NCBI GenBank assembly: GCA_963807085.1
Contig: CAWEBB010000032.1
Coordinates: 186,001-250,000 of the forward strand
Origin: JACKII01 sp963807085
GTDB lineage: Bacteria > Pseudomonadota > Alphaproteobacteria > Bin95
Length of the DNA: 64,000 nucleotides
Reading direction: 5' to 3'
A model generated the notes under the pieces. It saw only the letters and a program-made list of their open reading frames with translations. It was not told the origin of the DNA and ran no database searches. The position numbers and the translations under genes were made by a program. Below, in pieces: positions 18,113 to 26,905 of this stretch. Every line of letters begins with the position of its first letter. The stretch's first letter is position 1.

Positions 18113-18595
18113 ATGAAAATTATTACAGGTGGCATCTTCGCTTTGTGTTTGGCTGCGGGGAGCGCCCAAGCCGACACCATCTCTTATACGCCTTTCCCGG
18201 TCGGCAACTCTGTCGACACCCAGTTCCGCTGGAAAGCGGGCGACGGACCGGCGCACGGGAGCGGGGGGCGGCACGTGTTCGCGCCGCTTTATGCGCCGGT
18301 ATTGAACAGCCCATTACAACCGAAATTGAAGCGAAACGTGGTGCCGGGGGAGCGCGACGAGCGGGCGGGCGGCTTCGGCAATGATGCCGGAATGCATGAT
18401 CCGGCGCTACCTCCTCGTCCCAATGCCTCTGCGGCGGAAATCGCTTGGAATGGCATCGACGACCGCTATCGCCAACGCAGAATCAGGGTCGATCCCGGCG
18501 TTGCGGCGGCGGTGCCGCTACCGGCCTCCGGTCTGGCGCTGGCCGCGGGAATGCTCGCATTGATCGGGCTTAGAGGCCGCCGCCGCCGCGCGTAG
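18113..18595 (+). CDS. VPLPA-CTERM sorting-domain protein (secreted)
   Basis: 160 residues from ATG at 18113 behind an AGGAGTG site. Signal peptide MKIITGGIFALCLAAGSAQA, then a low-complexity, proline/glycine-rich middle with no recognised domain. The C-terminus has VPLPASGLALA, a hydrophobic span and the basic RGRRRRA tail: the VPLPA variant of PEP-CTERM sorting signals, which in alphaproteobacteria is processed by an exosortase (XrtD-type). No exosortase is seen in the window, so the sorting enzyme should be elsewhere. Its last 26 bp overlap the convergent terminase-like gene. Confidence 0.75.
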   Translation: MKIITGGIFALCLAAGSAQADTISYTPFPVGNSVDTQFRWKAGDGPAHGSGGRHVFAPLYAPVLNSPLQPKLKRNVVPGERDERAGGFGNDAGMHDPALPPRPNASAAEIAWNGIDDRYRQRRIRVDPGVAAAVPLPASGLALAAGMLALIGLRGRRRRA

Positions 18596-19040
18596 CGCGG
18601 TGCAGAACTGGTCGAAGCAAGGACTCGTCCAGGGGAGTGCCGGCCAGGTCGGCCGGTGAAACATCGTCGGGCAGTGAGCGGGCGCCGCGGCCGCGCAGCA
18701 TGAACTCAAGCTGCACGGCGCGCAGGGCGGCGGCGCATTGCCCGTCGCGGATGGCTCTTGAAAAAACCCTTTCGACCTTTGCCAGCAGCCGGTCCAGTTC
18801 GGCCTGGCTGCGCAGTTCGGCCGATTCGCGCAGGCGCTCGACTTCTGCCTGGACAACGGGCTTTTGCAACAGCCGCCAGGCCTGCTGTGCCGCGTTACTG
18901 GCCGCATAACCCGCGGCGCGTGCAGCCTCGGCACCGCTTGCACCGGCGGCGATGCGTTCGCAAAACAGGCGGCGGCGGCCGGATAGGGGCCGGATTGGAC
19001 GGCTGGCGTTGGTGGGGCGGTGGGCGGGCGTTTGGGGCAT
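18570..19040 (-). CDS. Phage terminase small subunit-like protein (orphan)
   Basis: 156 residues. The N-terminal half reads RRRLFCERIAAGASGAEAARAAGYA...AWRLLQKPVVQAEVERLRE, the helix-turn-helix and linker pattern of the phage terminase small subunit (DNA recognition for packaging). No large terminase, portal or capsid gene is near, so it looks like a phage remnant or a repurposed DNA-binding protein. Its tail is glycine/arginine rich, and it overlaps the VPLPA-CTERM gene by 26 bp. Confidence 0.65.
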   Translation of the reverse strand: MPQTPAHRPTNASRPIRPLSGRRRLFCERIAAGASGAEAARAAGYAASNAAQQAWRLLQKPVVQAEVERLRESAELRSQAELDRLLAKVERVFSRAIRDGQCAAALRAVQLEFMLRGRGARSLPDDVSPADLAGTPLDESLLRPVLHRATRGGGGL

Positions 19041-19280
19041 GCCGGTCTCCTGTCAAACACGCCATATGGTTGCGCGATCGGCCGAGACAAGTATTTTTTC
19101 CTATCACAACACCAATTTTCCTATTCCGTGGTCCGCACACCTGGTAAATGGCTCGATCGGAGCCCGGACTCCCCATGCCCGGCGAAGTCGCCTAAGCTGG
19201 TGTCATGTTCCGACCGCACTCCCCGCCCGGCCGAAATGCAGCCGAACCCGTTCTGGCGGGTGCTGAAGGAAATTCTCCGT

Positions 19281-19340
19281 CGTGAAGACCGGCACTGCGT
19301 CGCGGAGACCGACACTCTGTCGTGGAGACCTAAACATGGA
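19281..19340. repeat. Degenerate 20-bp tandem repeats before the NUDIX gene
   Basis: Three 20-bp units start CGTGAAGACC (19281), CGCGGAGACC (19301) and CGTGGAGACC (19321). The third carries the GGAG ribosome site and runs into the ATG at 19336. Confidence 0.5.
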
Positions 19341-19953
19341 TAGCTTTGATGGCCTGCGCGAGCGCATTGTCGGCAATTTCGCACAGTTCGAGCGGCTTCC
19401 GGCGGCGGGCGAGGGCCTGAAGGCCGCGGCGGTCGCCATCGCGGTGACGGCCGACGAGCGGGGACATCCCGCGTTTTTCCTGACCCGCCGCGCCTCGCGG
19501 CTGAACCGGCATTCCGGGCAGTGGGCGTTGCCGGGCGGCAGGCTCGATCCCGGTGAGGATGCCGTGACGGCGGCGTTGCGCGAAATGGACGAGGAAATCG
19601 GCATTCGGGTGGCGCCGGACCAGGTGCTGGGCCTGCTGGACGATTACGTCACCCGGTCCGGCTATTGCATGACGCCGGTCGTGGTCTGGGCCGGCAGCGG
19701 GGCGGAGGTCGTGCCGAACCCGGACGAGGTGGCGCAGGTGTTTCGCATTCCGCTGGCGGACGCGCTGACGGACGGCTTTGTCGAGATGCTAGCCGTCGAA
19801 GGCAGCGATCACCCGATGATCCGCGTGCACGTCGCGGGCCGGCACATGCACGCGCCGACCGCCGCGGTCGTCTACCAATTCCGGGAGGTGGCGCTGGCAG
19901 GCCGCATGACCCGCGCCGCCCACCTGCTGGCCCCCGGCTGGACGGCGCGTTAA
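19336..19953 (+). CDS. NUDIX hydrolase, CoA pyrophosphatase type
   Basis: 205 residues. Start chosen at ATG 19336 (GGAG site); the frame extends upstream through tandem repeats. The NUDIX box is complete: GGRLDPGEDAVTAALREMDEEIGI, and it is preceded by the RRASRLNRHSGQWALPGG segment characteristic of CoA pyrophosphatases (NudL). These split CoA into 3',5'-ADP and 4'-phosphopantetheine, or hydrolyse related nucleotides. It is followed by the PhyH gene after 73 bp. Confidence 0.9.
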   Translation: MDSFDGLRERIVGNFAQFERLPAAGEGLKAAAVAIAVTADERGHPAFFLTRRASRLNRHSGQWALPGGRLDPGEDAVTAALREMDEEIGIRVAPDQVLGLLDDYVTRSGYCMTPVVVWAGSGAEVVPNPDEVAQVFRIPLADALTDGFVEMLAVEGSDHPMIRVHVAGRHMHAPTAAVVYQFREVALAGRMTRAAHLLAPGWTAR

Positions 19954-20026
19954 TACTTGTCGCTCGGGATCGCACGGGAAGGGCTAATGATATGATCGGG
20001 CATGGTCGGCTTTGGGCGACGGCTGA

Positions 20027-21061
20027 ATGAAAGCGGTGGGTGTCCTGCGCGGTACCGCGATGCTGCCGATATGGCTGGTGCAAGTGTTTGGCACGACGAA
20101 ATCGTTTGCCGCCAATCCTGTCCTCGGCAACCGGGTCTTGAACCGGATGGGCCTGCACGTCTTTCGCTATACGCTGGCGCACTTGGTTACCAATTTCCGC
20201 TGGCTTTTGCTTTCGCCTCTGGCCGATCGGGAGTTCCGGCGGCGGTTTCTGCGGGAGGGTTGTGTCTCCATCACCGATTTTTTGCCGGAAGAGCAGTTCG
20301 CGGCGCTGAAAGGGGAACTGGCAGTGTTGCCGGGTGAGACTCTGGAACTGGAGCAGGGCGATACGCTTACCCTGATGCTGCTGCTGGACCGGCCGACGCT
20401 CGCAGCCATGCCCGCCGCCAAGGCCGTGTATGAAAGCCGGCGCTTCCAGAGCGTCATGCGATTTGCCGGCGCCCGCCTGAAGTATCCGTTTTCGGCGATT
20501 CATTGCGTGAAGAATGGTTTTGCCGACGGTGTCGGCGATCCGCAAAAGACGGTGCATTCCGATACGTTTCATCCGACCATGAAGGCATGGCTGTTTGTCG
20601 ACGATGTGACGGAAGAAAATGGCCCGTTCATGTTCGTCCACGGCTCGCAGCGCCTGACGTGGAGGCGGCTGAAATGGGAGTATCGACAGAGCATTGCCGG
20701 CAAGGACCTGCCCGACCGCTATTCGACGCGCGGCTCGCTGCGGGCGACCGAGGACGATCTTGCAGAAATGAGGCTGCCGTCGGCGGTGGCGTTGACGGTG
20801 CCGGCCAATACGCTCGTCATCGCGAATACCCATGGCTTCCATCGCCGCGGAACGGCGGCCCCTGGCTCCAGCCGCATGGCGATGATCGCGCAGAGCCGCA
20901 CCAATCCCTTCAACCCGCTGCCGGGGCTGGGCCTACGTTGGTGGCGAGACGCGGAGGATCGGGTTTTCAAGCGGTATTGGCGCTGGGCGGAACGAAAGGC
21001 TGCCCGGCGGGGCCAGCGGGCGAGCTGGCACCCGGTGCCGAATGACCGCTTTTACCGGTGA
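20027..21061 (+). CDS. Phytanoyl-CoA dioxygenase (PhyH) family protein
   Basis: 344 residues. Iron ligands are suggested by VHSDTFHPTMKAWLFVDDV (His-x-Asp, near residue 178) and the distal histidine in ANTHGFHRRG near 270, with an arginine just after for 2-oxoglutarate. ENGPFMFVHGSQRL is the typical PhyH connector. Substrate unknown. It may be co-transcribed with the NUDIX gene. Confidence 0.85.
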   Translation: MKAVGVLRGTAMLPIWLVQVFGTTKSFAANPVLGNRVLNRMGLHVFRYTLAHLVTNFRWLLLSPLADREFRRRFLREGCVSITDFLPEEQFAALKGELAVLPGETLELEQGDTLTLMLLLDRPTLAAMPAAKAVYESRRFQSVMRFAGARLKYPFSAIHCVKNGFADGVGDPQKTVHSDTFHPTMKAWLFVDDVTEENGPFMFVHGSQRLTWRRLKWEYRQSIAGKDLPDRYSTRGSLRATEDDLAEMRLPSAVALTVPANTLVIANTHGFHRRGTAAPGSSRMAMIAQSRTNPFNPLPGLGLRWWRDAEDRVFKRYWRWAERKAARRGQRASWHPVPNDRFYR

Positions 21062-21080
21062 GCGGCCCGTTGCTATCAGT

Positions 21081-22319
21081 TCAGTCTGCGGCTTTTTCGC
21101 CGGCCGGTTTGCTGATCTGTTCAATGGCAGCGATGGCCGGTTGCTCCCGTTGTCGCAACAGCCACAAACCGGCCACCGCCGCTGGCAGGCCGCAAATGGC
21201 AAACGCCGCAAAATAGCTGCCGCTCAACAGGTACAGGCCGCTGAAGGCAGATGGCAGCAGCATCTGCCCGGCATTGCCGAAGGCCAGCACACCGCCGGTT
21301 GTGCCAGCCACCTGACCCTCAGGCGCCAGCCGCGCAACCTCCGCCAGCAGCACGCCATGCCAACTGACCGCCGTGGCGGAGCATAGGACGACGACCGCGG
21401 CTATCGCCATCATCGGCCAGGCGCCGCTCATCGCGCCCATGGCCGATACGGCCGCAAACATCGACACGCCGAAACCCGCCAGCAAGTAGCGGGCAGGCGC
21501 GTGGCCGCTCGCCACCCAACCCCAGAGGATGCGCGCAGGTATGGCGATGGTCATGGCGAGGCCGAACACGCTGCCAGCGGTTTCGACGGATTGGCCCACC
21601 ACCTCGACCAGATAAGTCACGGTGAACGTGGTGAATACGGCTTGCAGGCCGATGAACGAGAAACCCGCGGCTGCCAGGGGCCGCAAGGATGTGTCGCCCA
21701 ACACCTTGCGCAGCGTGCCAAAGGCATCGCCCCAATGCAGTTGCTGATCGGGAACGCGGTCATTGTCGAAGCGCGTCCGGATCGGCTGCAGCATCGCCGC
21801 GAACAGACAGCACGCCACGCCGGCGATGACCGTGGCGACACCCCAGCCATACGCCACGGCAATGGGCGGCAGCGTCAGGCCCGTGACCATGACGCCCACG
21901 GGCACGCCGGTCTGTTTGATCGAAAACACCACCGGCGCGTATTTGGGCGGGCAGTGGCGCGCCAGAATATGGCTGGAGGCCGGCGTCGCGACCGTCGCGC
22001 CGAGCCCCAACAGCGCCGCCGACACCAGCATTAGCGGCAAGATTCCGGCGCCCATCACGGCAAGCCCCACACCGACCACGACAAGGGAAACCTGGCTGGT
22101 GCGCAGCGCCCCGAACCGCCGGATGAAGTTGCCGCAGGCGAGCGTGGTGAACAGGCCGAACGCGGCGGTGACGCTGACGAACACGCCTACCAGGGCGGGG
22201 TCGACGCCCAAGTCGTTGGCGGCGAGCGGCCCCAACACCGGCAGCGCCATTTTGGAAACGGTGGCAAAGGCCTGCTGGACCAGCATGGCGATCAAGCCGG
22301 TGAGCAGGAGCGAGTTCAC
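21081..22319 (-). CDS. MFS transporter, overlapping mntR
   Basis: 412 residues with about 12 membrane segments. Motif A is present in a loose form (GNFIRRFGALRT) and the KQTGVPVG loop in segment 4-5 is typical of the CynX/NimT-like MFS group. The start overlaps the mntR stop by 4 bp, so the two are translationally coupled. A metal-linked role is therefore likely to be regulated rather than proven; the substrate is unknown. Confidence 0.9.
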   Translation of the reverse strand: MNSLLLTGLIAMLVQQAFATVSKMALPVLGPLAANDLGVDPALVGVFVSVTAAFGLFTTLACGNFIRRFGALRTSQVSLVVVGVGLAVMGAGILPLMLVSAALLGLGATVATPASSHILARHCPPKYAPVVFSIKQTGVPVGVMVTGLTLPPIAVAYGWGVATVIAGVACCLFAAMLQPIRTRFDNDRVPDQQLHWGDAFGTLRKVLGDTSLRPLAAAGFSFIGLQAVFTTFTVTYLVEVVGQSVETAGSVFGLAMTIAIPARILWGWVASGHAPARYLLAGFGVSMFAAVSAMGAMSGAWPMMAIAAVVVLCSATAVSWHGVLLAEVARLAPEGQVAGTTGGVLAFGNAGQMLLPSAFSGLYLLSGSYFAAFAICGLPAAVAGLWLLRQREQPAIAAIEQISKPAGEKAAD

Positions 22320-22774
22320 GCCTTATCCGGTCCCTTGTTATCCGCCCCGTTGCGGGTGATCTCCTCGAACACCGCCAGCGTTTCGTCGGAGACATGGTGC
22401 TCCATGCCCTCCGCGTCGCTCTCCGCGGTGGCCGGGTTCACACCGATGACTTTCAGGAACTCCAGCACGATGCCGTGCCGGCGCCGGAATTCGTCGGCCA
22501 TGGCTTCGCCGCCGTCGGTCAGGAAAATGCTGCGATAGGGCCTGGAGATGACCAGTCCGTCCCGCTGCAGCCGCGCGAGAGTCTTGTTTACGGTGGCGTG
22601 GCTGACGCCGAACCGTTCGGCCAGATCGACCGCGCGTGCCTCGCCATTGACCGCAATCAGATCGCTGATCAACTCAACGTAATCTTCTGCCATTTCGGTT
22701 TGATGGGCCTGGCGGATGCGCTCGAAACTGGCAGCCTGGCGGCCAGCATCGCGCAGGCGTCGAGTTTTGGGCAT
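22316..22774 (-). CDS. mntR: Manganese-responsive DtxR-family transcriptional regulator
   Basis: 152 residues. N-terminal winged helix (YVELISDLIAVNGEARAVDLAERFGVSHATVNKTLARLQRDGLV), then a dimerisation/metal domain with EGMEHHVSDETL, the His-His pair of MntR proteins. It has no SH3-like C-terminal domain. It should repress manganese uptake (or activate export) when Mn(II) is bound. A perfect 22-bp palindrome lies 74 bp upstream of its ATG, suggesting autoregulation and control of the coupled MFS gene. Confidence 0.9.
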   Translation of the reverse strand: MPKTRRLRDAGRQAASFERIRQAHQTEMAEDYVELISDLIAVNGEARAVDLAERFGVSHATVNKTLARLQRDGLVISRPYRSIFLTDGGEAMADEFRRRHGIVLEFLKVIGVNPATAESDAEGMEHHVSDETLAVFEEITRNGADNKGPDKA

Positions 22775-22847
22775 AGCGTCGTCTGTATCTTACCGGGCCA
22801 TTACCCGTGGTTTGCCCGCAATCGGGGAAGGATGCAAGTCTCGTAAA

Positions 22848-22869
22848 AAAGTTAGCCTAGGCTAACTTT
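22848..22869. promoter_or_regulatory. Perfect 22-bp palindrome, candidate MntR operator
   Basis: The half-site AAAGTTAGCCT is followed directly by its exact complement AGGCTAACTTT. It resembles the TTAG-rich inverted sites bound by DtxR/MntR regulators. It lies between the stop of the antiporter (overlapping its last codons) and the mntR start, 74-96 bp upstream of the ATG. Confidence 0.7.
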
Positions 22870-25342
22870 CGTTGTTTTCCACATTTTCAGCATCGCGCGC
22901 CGCCGCGGTTTTCTCCATAGCCGTGCGCATCTGGCTATATTTGCGCAGCAGACGGCGAAAGGCGCTGGCGCGCAGCATGAGCAGGTGGGCATATCCCACT
23001 GACACCACGTCGGCGCCGCGCGGCCGGTCCTGCAACAGCGCCATCTCGCCGAAAAAGGCGCCCGGCTCCAGCCTCACCCGCCGAGTCGGAAGGACAACGT
23101 CGATCTGTCCCGCGGCGACGAAATAAACGGCCTTGCCGCGTTCCCCGGCCTTGATGATAGTTTCGTCCGGCGAGGCCAGTTTCGGAATGAGCCGCCCCGC
23201 GATCCAGGCGACGTCTTCCTCGCTCAACGACCGCAGCAGGGGGACGCTGCGGATCATCGTTACCATTTGGTCGCTTAGCTCCAGGCTCGGGCGCTCTTGC
23301 GAGCGATGTTCCAAGCGGGCGATGCGCCGTTCATGGGCGTCGAATACCTCTTGGGTGATCAGCGATTCTTCCAGCCGGGCCGAGTATTCGGCCCGCTCGA
23401 GACGAAGCGCCGTGCGTGTCAGTTGGTGCTTGGCCAGCGCCTCCGCATAGTCGCCGAAGCGGAGGGTCATGGCGCGTAAGGCGTCTTCCACCCGTTGGGC
23501 CCGCAGCTCCAGAATTGCCAAAGCTTCCTCGCCGACATCGTTGCCGAAAAAGCGCGAGGTCGTGCTGTGGACGAAGCCGCGGAGTTCGTTCAGGACGCGC
23601 CGGCGCATGAGCAGGAATTCGTACCGGTCCTCAAGCGCGCGCTCCAACGGTTGCGGAATGCCAAACCAGCGATACAACCGCAGCGTCACCCGAAGGCGGA
23701 AGGCGATGGCGAGCGCCTGGTTTGACACATCCAAGTAGGCATCGCGCCCGGCGCTGCTCGCGGCGTCGCGCAAGCGATCGGCCGAAGTCACCAGCCGCGC
23801 AATGACCCGCAGCGACACCATCTGCTCGGCGAAATGGCGCAGATAGAGTGCGCGCTCCCGCGTTGCCAGCGCGACGAGCGCGATATTGAGGCGGTCTTTG
23901 GCGGGCAAGGCCGGGGCGGTTTCGCCTTCGTCGCTGCCATCCAGCGCGGCCTCGGCGGCGGCCAGGGTCTCGTCGGAGAGGCCGAGCTGCCGGGCGGCCA
24001 GATGCAGTTGCCGGGTCCGCCGGAGCTCGGATACCGCCAACACGCGCTCGCGCATGGCCTCTTCCGCGGGGGTGAGCCGGTCGAGCCCCAGAAAGTGCAG
24101 CAGCGGCCGCAGCAGCGGCGCGCTGATGAACAGGGTGAGGCAGACATAGCCGACCGCAACGCCCGCGACCATCTGGCGGAGCTCCAGCGGCAGATCGACG
24201 TTCTCCATCACGGCCAGCGCCAGAATGAGCGTGATCGCGCCCCGCAGCCCACCCCAAAGGATGATGGCCTTGAAGCGCTGGTCCACCTTGTCGGCCAGCC
24301 GCGCGAAGGTCAGGATCGGCAACAGGCCATAGAGCACCAGCGCCCGCGCCACCAATGCCGCGACGAAGACCAGCAGGCAGTCGAGCCAGTTCAACAGGGG
24401 AAGGGCCAGCAACAGGCGGGAAACCAGGATGGCGGCGACCAGGAACACCACAGAGAGAAAGGCGAACTCCACCCAATTCCAGAACCGCAACAGGGCCTGC
24501 CAATTGTTGGGAGGCAGGCGAGAAGGTCCTTCTGCCGCGACGGCCAAACCGGCAAAGGCGACGGCCACAACGCCGGAAGCGCCGAGCGCCTCATTGGCGA
24601 TCAAATAGGTCACATAGGGAACGATCAGGGAAAAGGTCTGTTCCAGCACGCTGTGCCGGCCGCAGGCGGCGAGGCCCATCCATGCCACGCGGGCCATAAT
24701 TATGCCGGTTGCGGCGCCGATCGCGAAATTGGGTAACGCTGCGAAGGCGACCGCCGCCACAGATTGCTCCGTGCTGGCCTGCGCGAACACGGTCAGAGCG
24801 GCGAGGAGCGCGATGGCGGACGCATCGTTCAGCAGGCTCTCACCCTCGACAATCACCCGCAAACGTTTGGTCGCGCCCAAATCCCGGAAGACGGCGACGA
24901 CGGCGGCAGGGTCGGTGGTGGCGATGATCGCCCCCAGCATCAGCGCGCCGAGCCAGCTGAAGTTCGAAAAGCTTGTCAGCGCCGCGCCGACCACGACCGT
25001 CGTCACCAGAACCGCGACCACGGCCAGCAGGAGCACGGCCCAGACCTCATCCATCAGCAGGCGTACATCGACCTGCAGACCGGCGGCGAACAGCAGGGGC
25101 GGCAGAAACAGCAGTAAGAACTCGCGTGCGGTCATGCCGAACGCCTGCAGGCTGCCGGCGGCATCGCCCGCCAGCAGCGGCGGCAGGTAGCCCGAGCCGA
25201 TCCCGATCAGGCCGACGGTCAGACCGGCGGCGGCCAACAGCACGCTGTGCGGCAGCCGCACGCGCTGTGCCAGCGGCGCGAGCAGGCACGACGCGAGCAG
25301 CAACAGCGCGAGCGCGATGAGGGTTTCGACCATGGCGAACAT
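22862..25342 (-). CDS. CPA1-family Na+/H+ antiporter with C-terminal cyclic-nucleotide-binding domain
   Basis: 826 residues from ATG at 25342 (AAGAG site); an ATG 9 bp downstream and a TTG at 25387 are alternatives. About 12 membrane segments in the first 430 residues carry CPA1 motifs, TTDPAAVVAVFRDLG and VIVEGESLLNDASA. A long helical cytosolic linker follows, then a cNMP domain near 690-800 with LEPGAFFGEMALLQDRPRGADVV, close to the cNMP phosphate-binding cassette. This fits the NhaP/SOS1-like layout, in which the cytosolic part regulates sodium or potassium/proton exchange. The tail is rich in acidic and asparagine residues. Confidence 0.93.
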   Translation of the reverse strand: MFAMVETLIALALLLLASCLLAPLAQRVRLPHSVLLAAAGLTVGLIGIGSGYLPPLLAGDAAGSLQAFGMTAREFLLLFLPPLLFAAGLQVDVRLLMDEVWAVLLLAVVAVLVTTVVVGAALTSFSNFSWLGALMLGAIIATTDPAAVVAVFRDLGATKRLRVIVEGESLLNDASAIALLAALTVFAQASTEQSVAAVAFAALPNFAIGAATGIIMARVAWMGLAACGRHSVLEQTFSLIVPYVTYLIANEALGASGVVAVAFAGLAVAAEGPSRLPPNNWQALLRFWNWVEFAFLSVVFLVAAILVSRLLLALPLLNWLDCLLVFVAALVARALVLYGLLPILTFARLADKVDQRFKAIILWGGLRGAITLILALAVMENVDLPLELRQMVAGVAVGYVCLTLFISAPLLRPLLHFLGLDRLTPAEEAMRERVLAVSELRRTRQLHLAARQLGLSDETLAAAEAALDGSDEGETAPALPAKDRLNIALVALATRERALYLRHFAEQMVSLRVIARLVTSADRLRDAASSAGRDAYLDVSNQALAIAFRLRVTLRLYRWFGIPQPLERALEDRYEFLLMRRRVLNELRGFVHSTTSRFFGNDVGEEALAILELRAQRVEDALRAMTLRFGDYAEALAKHQLTRTALRLERAEYSARLEESLITQEVFDAHERRIARLEHRSQERPSLELSDQMVTMIRSVPLLRSLSEEDVAWIAGRLIPKLASPDETIIKAGERGKAVYFVAAGQIDVVLPTRRVRLEPGAFFGEMALLQDRPRGADVVSVGYAHLLMLRASAFRRLLRKYSQMRTAMEKTAAARDAENVENNES

Positions 25343-25425
25343 GAGAACTACTCTTAGGTGCTTGCTTCGCCGTGCACCAGTCGGCAAAGCTATATCGGCT
25401 TATCAAGCGCAAAAGGAGCGAGGTG

Positions 25426-26316
25426 ATGAAGCTGGATGTCATCGGCGTGATGAGCCCCGGCGATATGGGGCATGGCGTCGGCAGAGCGTTGCGGGAATCG
25501 GGCCGGCGCGTACTGACCAATCTTACCGGACGCAGCGAGCGCACCCGGAGTCTTGCCGCGGAAGCGGGGCTGGAGGACGCCGGCAGCCTGGACGTCCTCA
25601 TGGCTGAGGCGGACCTGGTGCTCTCGATCATGCCGCCGGCGGCGGCCGAAAATTTTGCCGAGGAAGCGGCAGCGGCCATGGCGGCCGCGGGCCGCCGTCC
25701 ACCGTACGCCGACATGAACGCGATTGCGCCCGCGACCTCGGCCGCGATCGGCGGCATCATCACCGGTGCGGGCGCGCCCTATATAGACGGCGGCATTATC
25801 GGGCGGTCGCCCGGCAAGGGTGCACCGCCACGGCTGTATGTTTCCGGCCCGGACGCCGAGCCGTTGGAGCAACTCACCACCGAAACCATGCTCTGGCGGT
25901 TCGTCAGCCCGGAGGCGGGGCGGGCATCCACCCTCAAAATGCTCTATGCCGGCCTGAACAAGGGCACCTGGGCGTTGCAGGCGACCATGGCCATCGCGGC
26001 GGAGCGTTACGGCCTGTTCGACGCCTTCATGGGCGAGGTATCGGACAGCAACCCCCGTCGCGCGGAAGAGATGGAAGCCTGGATCGGGTTCCTGGCGGCG
26101 GACGCGCAACGCTGGCACCCGGAGATGGTCGAAATCGCCGAAACGCTGGCGGCGGTCGATGCGCCCGTGGGCTTTCACCGCGGCGCGGAAGAACTGTTCC
26201 GGCTGCTGGCGGATACGCCGCTTGCCAAGGAAACGCGCGAAACCTGGGACCGCGGCCGCTCGATGCAGGAATCGGTTCGGATTTTCGCCGAAACCTTGAA
26301 AAAACGCGGCCAGTAG
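25426..26316 (+). CDS. NAD(P)-dependent oxidoreductase, DUF1932/6-phosphogluconate-dehydrogenase-like
   Basis: 296 residues from the ATG at 25426, selected for its AAAAGGAG site. The N-terminus has a Rossmann fold with GVMSPGDMGHGVGRAL (variant GxGxxG) and SIMPPAAAENFAEE. The C-terminal helical domain (LKMLYAGLNKGTWAL near 190) matches DUF1932. Likely an oxidoreductase of a hydroxy acid; substrate unknown. Divergent from the antiporter, about 80 bp between starts. Confidence 0.88.
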   Translation: MKLDVIGVMSPGDMGHGVGRALRESGRRVLTNLTGRSERTRSLAAEAGLEDAGSLDVLMAEADLVLSIMPPAAAENFAEEAAAAMAAAGRRPPYADMNAIAPATSAAIGGIITGAGAPYIDGGIIGRSPGKGAPPRLYVSGPDAEPLEQLTTETMLWRFVSPEAGRASTLKMLYAGLNKGTWALQATMAIAAERYGLFDAFMGEVSDSNPRRAEEMEAWIGFLAADAQRWHPEMVEIAETLAAVDAPVGFHRGAEELFRLLADTPLAKETRETWDRGRSMQESVRIFAETLKKRGQ

Positions 26317-26396
26317 GCACCTTTTGCCGACTTGCGCACTTGGCGAGATTCGGCGATAGCTTGGTCAGCGAAAAATCAATTGGAAAGGCTGCCTGC

Positions 26397-26849
26397 ATGT
26401 TGGAAGTTGAAACCCCCGCCGATATGAAAGACCATGTCGGAAAAGAGTTGGGTGTAAGCGATTGGGTGTTGATCGACCAGGAACGCATCAATCGCTTTGC
26501 CGATGCGACCGACGACCATCAGTGGATCCATGTCGATGCGGAGCGGGCGGCGAGGGAACTGCCGACCAAGTCCACCATCGCGCATGGCTATCTGACCATG
26601 TCTCTGGTGGCGGGCTTGCGAACCTTCCGGATCAAGAATTTTACCAACATGATCAATTACGGCGCGAACCGGGTCCGTTTCACCAACATGGTGCCGGTCA
26701 ACAGTCGTGTCCGCATGCGTACCAAGCTGAAGGCGGCAGACGAGATGAAGGGCGGCGGCGTGCGCCTGACCTGCGAGCAGACGATCGAAATCGACGGGCA
26801 AGAGCGTCCTGCCATGGTCGCCGAAACCCTGATGATTGCTTTTTCCTGA
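26397..26849 (+). CDS. MaoC-like (hot-dog) dehydratase family protein
   Basis: 150 residues from ATG at 26397 (GGAAAGG site). The hydratase motif DATDDHQWIHVD...AHGYLTMSLV contains the conserved Asp and His of (R)-specific enoyl-CoA hydratases. Function beyond a CoA-thioester hydratase is not clear. It follows the oxidoreductase gene on the same strand by 80 bp. Confidence 0.9.
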   Translation: MLEVETPADMKDHVGKELGVSDWVLIDQERINRFADATDDHQWIHVDAERAARELPTKSTIAHGYLTMSLVAGLRTFRIKNFTNMINYGANRVRFTNMVPVNSRVRMRTKLKAADEMKGGGVRLTCEQTIEIDGQERPAMVAETLMIAFS

Positions 26850-26905
26850 TCCGCCAGTCTTTGCCGTCGAGGACAAAACGGTGAGGGTGGCCTGCCGGGC
26901 CGTCC

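Noticed and set aside
16783..18180. 465-residue minus-strand frame opposite the ABC1 kinase
   Set aside because: Composition is the complement of the kinase; no recognised domain.
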